DNA from: Myxococcales bacterium
Lineage (GTDB): Bacteria > Myxococcota_A > UBA9160 > JALSIO01
Assembly: GCA_026989995.1 (NCBI GenBank)
Contig: JALSIO010000048.1
Coordinates: forward strand, 1-6,299
DNA: 6,299 nucleotides
Direction: 5' to 3'
Shown: in pieces, positions 1 through 4,787 of the stretch
Numbering within the stretch: the first letter of the stretch is position 1
Layout of the letters: the number at the start of each line of letters is the position of its first letter
Notes under the pieces: model-generated
Told to the model about the DNA's origin: nothing
Seen by the model: only the letters and a program-made list of their open reading frames with translations
Databases searched by the model: none
Translations under genes and position numbers: made by a program

Positions 1-627
1 GGCCTCAAGGTCATCGTGGCCAGCCCCTCGAAGTCGCTTCAGGCCAGCGCCCTCGGCAGCGACGTCTGCATCGCCCAGCACGGCGCGGTGGGCTTCATCA
101 ACGGAGCCACCGGGACCCAGCCGGGCCTCGATGTGCACGTCTGCGTCGATTCCGACGAGAACGGCGACGGCGACGACTGCAGCGGTGATCCGCTGATCGC
201 GGGGGCGGACGCCTTCTTCTGCGACAACGCCACGACCAACGGCGACCTGCGCTGCGTGGGTGTCACGGCGACGACGGCGGCCCCGAACGAGGGCATCTGG
301 TTCAACGCGCTCACCAGTGTCTCGCAGCTCACCAGCGGCAGCTGCGACAACAGCGGCGTGGGCACCAACATGCCCCCCCTCGGGCCCAGCATCAGCACCA
401 CGGAGGGGGTCTCCGCCGAGCTCAAGGACACCAACGACGGGATCGGCGGCGTCCAGGATTTCACCACGGACAACTCCGGAGATCCCCCCGGCAGCGTGAG
501 CGCCTCGGAGCTCGAGCGCGGCTTCATCGCCGGCGAGTTCTACTCGGTCACGCCGGTCCTGGACATCCTGAATGTCTCGGGAAACGACGCCGTGGTGATC
601 GCCCACTCCGTCTGCACGGCGCCGTAG
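1..627 (+). CDS. C-terminal part of a secreted-looking Cys/Asp/Thr-rich protein, function unknown (5' partial)
   Basis: The frame is open from base 1 and ends at TAG 625-627, so about 208 residues are visible and the N-terminus is probably outside the window. A GTG at 16 with an AAGG five bases upstream could be a start. However, what follows is not a signal peptide, and the in-frame residues before it (GLKVI) read like the interior of a beta strand, so I treat the gene as truncated by the window edge. The visible part is rich in Gly, Thr, Ser, Asp and Asn, has no membrane segment, and contains seven cysteines spread along its length, which suggests disulfides and export. An acidic stretch, DSDENGDGDD, near residue 55 resembles the first half of a calcium loop (D-x-D-x-N-G), but the position-12 Asp/Glu of a true EF-hand is missing. 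I do not recognise a family. The gene is followed by a strong hairpin and is convergent with the M48 protease gene. Confidence 0.7.
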   Translation, partial: GLKVIVASPSKSLQASALGSDVCIAQHGAVGFINGATGTQPGLDVHVCVDSDENGDGDDCSGDPLIAGADAFFCDNATTNGDLRCVGVTATTAAPNEGIWFNALTSVSQLTSGSCDNSGVGTNMPPLGPSISTTEGVSAELKDTNDGIGGVQDFTTDNSGDPPGSVSASELERGFIAGEFYSVTPVLDILNVSGNDAVVIAHSVCTAP

Positions 628-662
628 AGGCTGCCGCTGGGCTGCGGTCCGTTCGCAAGGTC

Positions 663-678
663 GGAAGGCCGGAAGGCC
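663..678. repeat. Two tandem copies of GGAAGGCC
   Basis: GGAAGGCC occurs twice head to tail (663-670 and 671-678). A degenerate third unit, GCAAGGTC, lies just before it (655-662). It is in the short gap between two convergent genes, upstream of the hairpin. This is probably slippage-type low-complexity sequence; no function can be assigned. Confidence 0.45.
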
Positions 679-689
679 TGAGCGCCTGC

Positions 690-721
690 GGGGCCCCCGG
701 TCCGAGGACACCGGGGGCCCC
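690..721. terminator. Perfect 12-bp inverted repeat between convergent genes, likely bidirectional terminator
   Basis: GGGGCCCCCGGT (690-701) and ACCGGGGGCCCC (710-721) are exact reverse complements around an 8-base loop. The hairpin lies 62 bases past the stop of the left-edge gene and 44 bases past the stop of the minus-strand M48 gene, so it could serve both transcripts. Only a TT follows on the plus strand and there is no T-run on the minus strand. It is therefore not a textbook intrinsic terminator, but it is stable and well placed. Confidence 0.6.
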
Positions 722-765
722 TTCTGCGTCCGCGTCGCGTAGCGTCCGGTCTCGCCAATCTGTGC

Positions 766-1707
766 TCAGCGGACGAACCAGCGCCGGCGGGGCGCCGGAA
801 GGCCGTGGAGCAGCCTCGCGAGCTCCTCCGGCTCGAGCAGCGCCTCCTCCGCGGCCTCCTCCTCGAGCGCGAGCAGGGTGCGGATGCGTTCCTCGGTGGT
901 CGGGTGGGTGCGGAGCCAGGCCGGCTCGGCGCCGTGGCGTCGCCGGAGGACGAGCCGCTCGATCCACGACTCCCGGTGGCGATCGATCTTGCGGAGGGCG
1001 GAGGCGAGGGCCCGCGGGCTTCCGGCGAGGCGCACCGCCTCGAGGTCTGCCTCCCGCTCCCGGCTTCGGGACAGCGCGAGCTGGAGCAGCCCGGTCCCTG
1101 CCGGGGCCGCGAGCAGCAGCACCACCACGGGCCACGCGACCACGAGCTCCTCACCCGCGAGACGGGGGAGATTCAGCCCGAGGAGGAAGAGCCCGGCGAC
1201 TGCCAGGCTTCCGGTGATCCGTGCGGCGAAGTCCGCGAGGAGCATCACCCGCATGTCGTCGTGGGCCACGTGGGCCACCTCGTGGGCCAGTACCGCGACG
1301 AGCTCCGGCGGCTCCAGGCTCCGCAGCAGGCCCGTGGTCACCACCACCGCCGCGTTCTCCCGGGAGCCTACCGAGAATGCGTTCAGCAGCTCGCGGGGCA
1401 GGATGTAGAGCGCGGGCGCGCGGGGCAGCCCCGCGCGCCGCGCGAGCTCGTGGAGGGCCGCATGCAGGCCGGGCGCCTCGGCCGGATGCAGGGGGCGGGC
1501 CCCGGCGAGTCGCAGCACGAGATCCCGCGGAACGCTCGCGGCCGAGAGCAGCCCGGCCAGCGTCACACCCATCAGCCAGGGCACGGCGGTGGGGCCGAGG
1601 AGCATCCGGGCGATCAGGGCCGCGAGCGCCAGCAGGCAGCCCAGCAGCAGGATCGAGTGCAGCCGGTTGCGGAGCTTCCAGCGGGCCGCCCTGCGGCGGG
1701 CATCCAT
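766..1707 (-). CDS. Membrane-bound M48 family zinc metalloprotease (HtpX-like)
   Basis: This 313-residue protein has the features of an HtpX-type M48 peptidase, a membrane protease that cleaves damaged or misfolded membrane proteins. Two hydrophobic segments (about residues 18-37 and 41-59) precede the catalytic domain. NAFSVG (109-114) leads into the zinc motif HEVAH (H142, E143, H146). Two further hydrophobic stretches (about 165-182 and 188-212) come before SRSREREAD (213-221), in which E217 is the expected third zinc ligand. A C-terminal THPTTEERI (267-275) matches the usual closing M48 motif. The ATG at 1707 is preceded by AAGGAGG (1722-1716) with an 8-base gap, so the start is secure. 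The length is slightly above the roughly 290 residues usual for HtpX, partly because of a Glu-rich C-terminal tail. It is transcribed divergently from two small heat-shock genes, which fits a stress role. The substrate and the true orthology to E. coli htpX are not shown by the sequence. Confidence 0.92.
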   Translation of the reverse strand: MDARRRAARWKLRNRLHSILLLGCLLALAALIARMLLGPTAVPWLMGVTLAGLLSAASVPRDLVLRLAGARPLHPAEAPGLHAALHELARRAGLPRAPALYILPRELLNAFSVGSRENAAVVVTTGLLRSLEPPELVAVLAHEVAHVAHDDMRVMLLADFAARITGSLAVAGLFLLGLNLPRLAGEELVVAWPVVVLLLAAPAGTGLLQLALSRSREREADLEAVRLAGSPRALASALRKIDRHRESWIERLVLRRRHGAEPAWLRTHPTTEERIRTLLALEEEAAEEALLEPEELARLLHGLPAPRRRWFVR

Positions 1708-1715
1708 GCGCCGGG

Positions 1716-1722
1716 CCTCCTT
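1716..1722 (-). promoter_or_regulatory. Shine-Dalgarno site of the M48 protease gene
   Basis: Read on the minus strand the sequence is AAGGAGG, eight bases from the ATG at 1707. It fixes the start codon. Confidence 0.85.
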
Positions 1723-1799
1723 GCCGCAGCGGCGAGCGTTGCAGAGCCGGGCCGGGACACCGCCGGTGCCCTCGCAGACTCGCCCCTCCGGGCCGGCCC

Positions 1800-1815
1800 G
1801 TCAAGCGACCTTGAC
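1800..1815. promoter_or_regulatory. Dyad GTCAAG-CGAC-CTTGAC, candidate shared operator / back-to-back -35 boxes
   Basis: Two 6-base arms, exact reverse complements with a 4-base spacer, lie in the middle of the 200-bp divergent region between the M48 protease and the first sHSP gene. Each arm reads (C)TTGAC on its own strand, so the dyad could provide a -35 element in each direction or be a binding site overlapping them. A further 10-bp palindrome, GGGCCGGCCC, lies directly beside it at 1790-1799. The symmetry is directly visible; regulatory function is inferred. Confidence 0.45.
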
Positions 1816-1838
1816 CGGTTCCGGGAGGTGCTTAGGCA
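1811..1838 (+). promoter_or_regulatory. Candidate promoter of the sHSP pair (TTGACC / TAGGCA)
   Basis: TTGACC (1811-1816) and TAGGCA (1833-1838) are separated by 16 bases. This gives a good -35 and a weak, GC-shifted -10, with a leader of roughly 60 bases before the ATG at 1908. With the preceding base the -35 reads CTTGAC, which is also the -35 form used by RpoH-type heat-shock sigma factors. CTTAGG at 1831-1836 partly resembles the matching -10, but the spacing is about 15 rather than 17. I cannot decide between a housekeeping and a heat-shock sigma factor. Confidence 0.4.
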
Positions 1839-1907
1839 TGGCCGCGAAGCCGGCGCGGGGCCGGGAGCACGGAGCCCGGGCGCCGCGAACCGAGAGGAGC
1901 CCAGGAG

Positions 1908-2384
1908 ATGGCGGACCGCAGCCCGTTCGACCCCTTCGCCCGCGATCCGTGGCAGATCCTCGACAACCTCCGCCGCGAGATGGATCAGATCTTCGCCGGG
2001 GCGCCGGCGTTCAGCAGCTTCGGGCCCCGCACGCGGCCGACCTGGGGCGCGGCCGTGTTCCCGGCCGTGAACCTCTACGACAGCGGGGGCGCCTTCGTGC
2101 TTACGGCCGAGCTGCCGGGGGTGCGTGCGGAGGACCTCCGGGTGGAGGTCACCGGCAACGTGCTCCGCATCCAGGGACGGCGGGAGGTGGCGCCTCCGGC
2201 GGAGGGCGCGGTTGCCGTGCACCGGGCCGAGCGGCGCGGGGGCACCTTTTCCCGCGCCTTCGAGCTCCCGGCGGACATCGACCCCGAGGGCGTCGAGGCC
2301 CGGCTCGACCACGGGGTGCTGATCCTCCGCGTTCCGAAGCGGCCGGAGCTTCAGTCCCGGCGCATCGAGGTGAAGCCGGTCTGA
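1908..2384 (+). CDS. Hsp20/alpha-crystallin small heat-shock protein (first of pair)
   Basis: This is a 158-residue ATP-independent holdase chaperone, cytoplasmic and presumably oligomeric, that keeps unfolding proteins soluble. Residues 1-45 form the variable N-terminal arm, with an amphipathic segment (PWQILDNLRREMDQIF, 14-29). The alpha-crystallin domain spans about 50-146: VNLYDSGGAFVLTAELPG, an R-x-G-x-F-x-R-x-F-like stretch (110-118), and the family signature G-V-L-x-L-x-V-P-K (136-144). The C-terminal I-x-V motif that docks neighbouring dimers is present as I153-E-V155. The ATG at 1908 has GAGGAG (1894-1899) eight bases upstream. The AGGAG touching the ATG is too close to act. Length and architecture are normal. 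It is probably co-transcribed with the second sHSP gene 63 bases downstream. Confidence 0.95.
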   Translation: MADRSPFDPFARDPWQILDNLRREMDQIFAGAPAFSSFGPRTRPTWGAAVFPAVNLYDSGGAFVLTAELPGVRAEDLRVEVTGNVLRIQGRREVAPPAEGAVAVHRAERRGGTFSRAFELPADIDPEGVEARLDHGVLILRVPKRPELQSRRIEVKPV

Positions 2385-2400
2385 GCGAAAGCACGCGGAT

Positions 2401-2430
2401 CGTGCCCGGCCCCACCACCGCCGGGCCACG
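2401..2430 (+). other. Intercistronic hairpin between the two sHSP genes
   Basis: GCCCGGC (2404-2410) pairs exactly with GCCGGGC (2420-2426) around a 9-base loop. CGTG/CACG flanks extend the stem past a single bulged C, out to 2401 and 2430. There is no T-run, and the stem ends five bases before the Shine-Dalgarno site of the second gene. It could be a processing or stability element, a partial attenuator, or a modulator of translation of the second gene. Function is inferred only. Confidence 0.45.
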
Positions 2431-2447
2431 TGGCGAGGAGGAATCCC

Positions 2448-2855
2448 ATGGCTGACTACCAGGCGAGCACGTCGCTCGAGCCCCGCCAGAAGGCCGAGGT
2501 GGAGAGGGAGGGAAGCCGGCCGGAGCCGCGCTTCCGGCCGGACGTGGACATCCTCGAGAGCGGGGAGGAGTACATCGTCTACGTGGACCTCCCGGGCGTC
2601 GACGAGCGATCCGTGGACATCCGGGTCGACCGGAATCTCCTCACCCTCGACGCCCGGCTCTCGGTCCGTCCGGACCCGAGCTGGCAGCCGCTGCTCACCG
2701 AGTACCGTCTCGGCGGCTTCCACCGGGAGTTCCAGCTCTCGGAGGACATCGATGCGAGCCGCGTGGCGGCGAAGCTGCGCGACGGCGTGCTCGAGCTGCA
2801 CCTGCCCAAGAGCGACCGGCACCGGTCGCGCACCGTGCCCGTCCAGGCGGGCTGA
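2448..2855 (+). CDS. Hsp20/alpha-crystallin small heat-shock protein (second of pair)
   Basis: This is a 135-residue sHSP, divergent from its upstream neighbour. A short, charged, Glu/Arg-rich N-terminal arm (1-28) replaces the amphipathic arm of the first protein. The alpha-crystallin domain runs from about PDVDILESGEEYIVYVDLPG (31-50), through a Y-R-x-G-x-F-x-R-x-F motif (86-95), to G-V-L-E-L-H-L-P-K (113-121). The C-terminal tail has V130-P-V132 in place of the usual I-x-I/V. The start is the ATG at 2448, because GAGGAGG (2435-2441) lies six bases upstream. The in-frame GTG at 2430 has no such site and would put the Shine-Dalgarno inside the gene. Different N- and C-terminal arms suggest a class different from the first sHSP, so they may co-assemble or handle different clients. 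Its stop lies 10 bases from the stop of the converging glycosyltransferase gene. Confidence 0.94.
   Translation: MADYQASTSLEPRQKAEVEREGSRPEPRFRPDVDILESGEEYIVYVDLPGVDERSVDIRVDRNLLTLDARLSVRPDPSWQPLLTEYRLGGFHREFQLSEDIDASRVAAKLRDGVLELHLPKSDRHRSRTVPVQAG
2812..2829. terminator. Inverted repeat inside the 3' end of the second sHSP gene, possible terminator for the converging gene
   Basis: GCGACCGG (2812-2819) and CCGGTCGC (2822-2829) are exact reverse complements around CA. It is coding sequence (S-D-R-H-R-S) for the sHSP. It is also the first strong hairpin downstream of the glycosyltransferase stop (2866) on the minus strand, where no intergenic terminator fits in the 10-bp gap. There is no T-run, and the repeat may simply reflect alternating Arg/Ser/His codons. 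Confidence 0.25.
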
Positions 2856-2865
2856 ACCGACCCGG

Positions 2866-3918
2866 TCAGGCCGTCTGCCGGCGGACCGTGGCCGATTCCG
2901 AGCCCACCCGCCGGTAGACGGCCTCGTAGTCCGCCGCCATGCGGGCGGAGGAGAATCGCTCCTCCACGTCGCGCCGGCAGGCGAGCCGGTCGATCCGGTC
3001 GACCTCCGTGAGCGCGCGGACCAGGGCGTCGTCGTCGTCGCAGAGCAGTCCCGTCTCGCCGTGACGGACCACCTCCGGCGTGGAGCCACAACGCCGGGCG
3101 ATCACCGGAGCCCCGCAGGCGAGCGCCTCGATCATCGCGAGGCCGAAGGGCTCGGGCCACAGCACGGGGAAGAGCAGCGCGCGACACCGTCCGAGCAGCT
3201 CGACCTTCTCCCGGTGGTCGACTTCGCCCAGGAACTCGATGCCGGGTTCGCCGAGCAGCGGCCGCACCCGCTCCTCGTGGTAGGCGCGGTCCGCGGCGTC
3301 GACCTTGGCCGCGAGGACCAGGCGCACGCCGGCGCGCCGCGCGACGTCGATGGCCACGTGCGGGCGCTTCTCCGGGGAGATCCGCCCCAGGAAGAGGAAG
3401 AAGTCCCCGTCTCCCGGGCCGAAGGGATAGTCGTTCACCGGCAGGCCGTGGTGGATGGTGCCGGCCCAGGGCAGCTCGGGGAGGGTCTGGCGCTGCGCGT
3501 CGGAGATGGCCACCAGGGGTCGGTCCGGGAAGTGCCGGTAGATCTCGCGCAGGCCGCTCACGTCCAGCCGGCCGTGCAGCGTCGTCACCACGGGCGTCGG
3601 CACGCCCCGGAGGGCGGGCAGGGGCAGGTAGTCGAGGTGGGAATGGATCACGTCGAAATCCCGCGCGCAGCCCCGGAGGCGCTCCACCGAGGCGAGGTGC
3701 CAGGCGATGGGATCGTGGAGGGTCCCCGAGGTGCGAAGCGCCCGCGGCGCCACCGGCACGATGCGTGCGGCGGTCTTGGAGTCGCCGGAGGCGAAGAGCG
3801 TCACCTCGTGACCGCGGGCAGTGAGCTCGCGGCAGAGCCAGTCCACGACGCGCTCCGTACCGCCGTAGGTCCCGGGCGGCACGGCCTCCACGAGGGGGGC
3901 GAGCTGGGCGATCCGCAC
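2866..3918 (-). CDS. GT4-family (GT-B fold) glycosyltransferase
   Basis: This 350-residue cytosolic or membrane-associated retaining glycosyltransferase would transfer sugar from a nucleotide-sugar donor; the acceptor is unknown. The N-terminal domain opens with RIAQLAPLVEAVPPGTYGGTE (residues 2-22), the glycine-rich acceptor-side loop typical of this GT4 branch. It continues through IHSHLDYLPLPAL (91-103). The C-terminal nucleotide-sugar domain begins near FLFLGRISPEKRP (174-186) and carries the E-x7-E donor motif (E256-PFGLAMI-E264), followed by GAPVIA and G-E-T-G-L-L (287-292). I chose GTG 3918 because GGGAG (3930-3926) lies seven bases upstream and homologous proteins begin at this MRIAQ-like strand. 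The frame stays open back to 4158, but those residues look like non-coding GC-rich translation. The gene stands alone on its strand. Trehalose, glycogen, capsule or lipid glycosylation are all possible, and the sequence does not choose between them. Confidence 0.92.
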   Translation of the reverse strand: MRIAQLAPLVEAVPPGTYGGTERVVDWLCRELTARGHEVTLFASGDSKTAARIVPVAPRALRTSGTLHDPIAWHLASVERLRGCARDFDVIHSHLDYLPLPALRGVPTPVVTTLHGRLDVSGLREIYRHFPDRPLVAISDAQRQTLPELPWAGTIHHGLPVNDYPFGPGDGDFFLFLGRISPEKRPHVAIDVARRAGVRLVLAAKVDAADRAYHEERVRPLLGEPGIEFLGEVDHREKVELLGRCRALLFPVLWPEPFGLAMIEALACGAPVIARRCGSTPEVVRHGETGLLCDDDDALVRALTEVDRIDRLACRRDVEERFSSARMAADYEAVYRRVGSESATVRRQTA

Positions 3919-3925
3919 GAATCCA

Positions 3926-3930
3926 CTCCC
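3926..3930 (-). promoter_or_regulatory. Shine-Dalgarno site that sets the glycosyltransferase start
   Basis: GGGAG on the minus strand lies seven bases before the GTG at 3918. It decides against the much longer open frame that reaches back to 4158. Confidence 0.75.
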
Positions 3931-4043
3931 GGCCGCCGGGCCGGCACGACCGCCCGGCCGAAGTCGTGAGCGGCAGGCCACGCCCGATCCGGGTGCGCCG
4001 GACGGCGGGCGGCCGCAGGGGGGCCACCGGACACGGCCAGCCT

Positions 4044-4071
4044 CCCATAGGCACGACGAGGCACCTGTCAA
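4044..4071 (-). promoter_or_regulatory. Promoter of the glycosyltransferase gene (TTGACA / TATGGG)
   Basis: On the minus strand, a perfect TTGACA (4071-4066) is followed after 16 bases by TATGGG (4049-4044). This is the best sigma-70-like promoter in the window. It predicts a transcript start near 4037 and a leader of about 120 bases before GTG 3918. The leader can form a GGCCGG/CCGGCC hairpin (3939-3944 with 3954-3959) about ten bases upstream of the Shine-Dalgarno site. The eight bases CGCTTGAC are the same as on the minus strand of the sHSP/protease control region. Confidence 0.6.
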
Positions 4072-4094
4072 GCGGCGGGCCGCTGGAAGGCCCG

Positions 4095-4135
4095 GGAGGG
4101 GACGCCTACCCTCCGCCGCAGGGGGCGAAGGCCCC
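4095..4135 (+). other. Two small hairpins in the leader of the VOC gene
   Basis: GGAGGG (4095-4100) pairs with CCCTCC (4109-4114) around eight bases, and GGGGC (4122-4126) pairs with GCCCC (4131-4135) around a GAAG loop. The second ends four bases before the GGGAGG ribosome binding site (4140-4145). TGGAAG (4084-4089) and TACCCT (4107-4112), 17 bases apart, are a very weak promoter candidate for the same gene. In DNA this GC-rich, small stems are common by chance. Confidence 0.25.
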
Positions 4136-4156
4136 GGCCGGGAGGCGAAGCGCAGC

Positions 4157-4672
4157 ATGCCCTATCACCACCTCGCCCTTGCCGTCCGCGACATGAAAGC
4201 GGTCCACGACTTCTACACCGGCGCCATGGGCTTCGAGCTCGTGCGGGCGGAGGTCGCCGTCACCCCGACAGGGGGACGGGCCCGCCACTATTTCTACGAC
4301 ACGGGCGGCGGGGAGATGATGGCCTTCTGGGAGCTCGACGACCCGGAGATCCCCCGGGAATTCCCCACCGGCATCTCGGCTGCGGCAGGCCTGCCGGACT
4401 GGGTCAACCACATCGCCTTCCGCGCGCGGGACCTGGAGGAGTTGCGGAAGATCCGGGATCGCTGGGTGGGCCTCGGCCTCGAGGTCGTGGAGATGGACCA
4501 CCACTGGTGCCACTCGATCTACACCAAGGACCCCTCCGGAAACCTGGTGGAGTTCTGCGTGACCACGGGGCCCGTGGAGGACCGGGACCGGGCCCTGCGG
4601 GCCCTCGCCGGCGAGCCCCTCGATCCCGACCCGCGCCCCCGGATCTCGGTCCACCGGCCGGACGCCGGCTGA
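4157..4672 (+). CDS. VOC superfamily protein (glyoxalase / extradiol dioxygenase fold)
   Basis: This 171-residue vicinal-oxygen-chelate protein has two beta-alpha-beta-beta-beta modules building a divalent metal site. Module 1 starts at HHLALAVRDMKAVHDFY (4-20), with H5 the expected ligand, and contains GGEMMAFWEL (51-60) with E53 as a possible ligand. Module 2 starts at NHIAFRARDLEEL (84-96), with H85, and ends in YTKDPSGNLVEF (122-133), with E132 the classic C-terminal ligand. D114-H-H and H119 lie near where extradiol enzymes carry their second-shell acid/base residues. The tail after residue 137 is charged and Pro-rich. GGGAGG (4140-4145) lies 11 bases before the ATG, a little far but acceptable, and homologues begin at the same HHLAL strand. 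It is a single gene, divergent from the glycosyltransferase. A glyoxalase, dioxygenase, isomerase or resistance role cannot be told apart from sequence, and no catabolic genes are nearby. Confidence 0.9.
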   Translation: MPYHHLALAVRDMKAVHDFYTGAMGFELVRAEVAVTPTGGRARHYFYDTGGGEMMAFWELDDPEIPREFPTGISAAAGLPDWVNHIAFRARDLEELRKIRDRWVGLGLEVVEMDHHWCHSIYTKDPSGNLVEFCVTTGPVEDRDRALRALAGEPLDPDPRPRISVHRPDAG

Positions 4673-4687
4673 GCGCAGGGACGGCCC

Positions 4688-4713
4688 CACCCGGGGGCCG
4701 CGTTCCCCGGGTG
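4688..4713. terminator. 9-bp perfect hairpin between the convergent VOC and MFS genes
   Basis: CACCCGGGG (4688-4696) and CCCCGGGTG (4705-4713) pair exactly around an 8-base loop, 15 bases after the VOC stop. No T-run follows on either strand. The MFS gene ends 74 bases away on the other strand, so it could also serve that transcript. The rest of the gap to 4787 is C-rich low-complexity sequence with a short CCGGGCCCGG palindrome (4767-4776). Confidence 0.55.
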
Positions 4714-4787
4714 CGGCGCACACCCGCCCCCCGCCCCGCCCCGGCACGCGCCGCGCACCCGGCAGGCCGGGCCCGGGCGCCGACCCG

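Noticed and set aside
160..195. EF-hand or dockerin-type calcium site in the left-edge protein
   Set aside because: The run begins like a calcium loop, but the position-12 acidic residue and the flanking helices are absent, and the motif occurs only once.
1839..1907. RNA thermometer (ROSE or fourU type) upstream of the first sHSP
   Set aside because: No U-rich or CUCC-type segment complementary to the GAGGAG Shine-Dalgarno site is visible in the short leader; the fold is generic GC-rich pairing.
805..2070. Long plus-strand open frame of 421 codons across the M48 gene
   Set aside because: It is antisense to a gene with complete zinc-protease motifs. Its translation is Arg/Gly/Glu/Gln low-complexity with no recognisable domain, as expected for shadow frames in very GC-rich DNA.
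2430..2447. Earlier GTG start for the second sHSP gene
   Set aside because: It would place the GAGGAGG site inside the coding sequence and has no ribosome binding site of its own.
1614..4054. Two long minus-strand frames (1614-3089 and 2579-4054) and a plus-strand frame (2752-3969)
   Set aside because: They run across several genes with strong family motifs in other frames, and their translations are Arg/Ala/Pro-rich noise.
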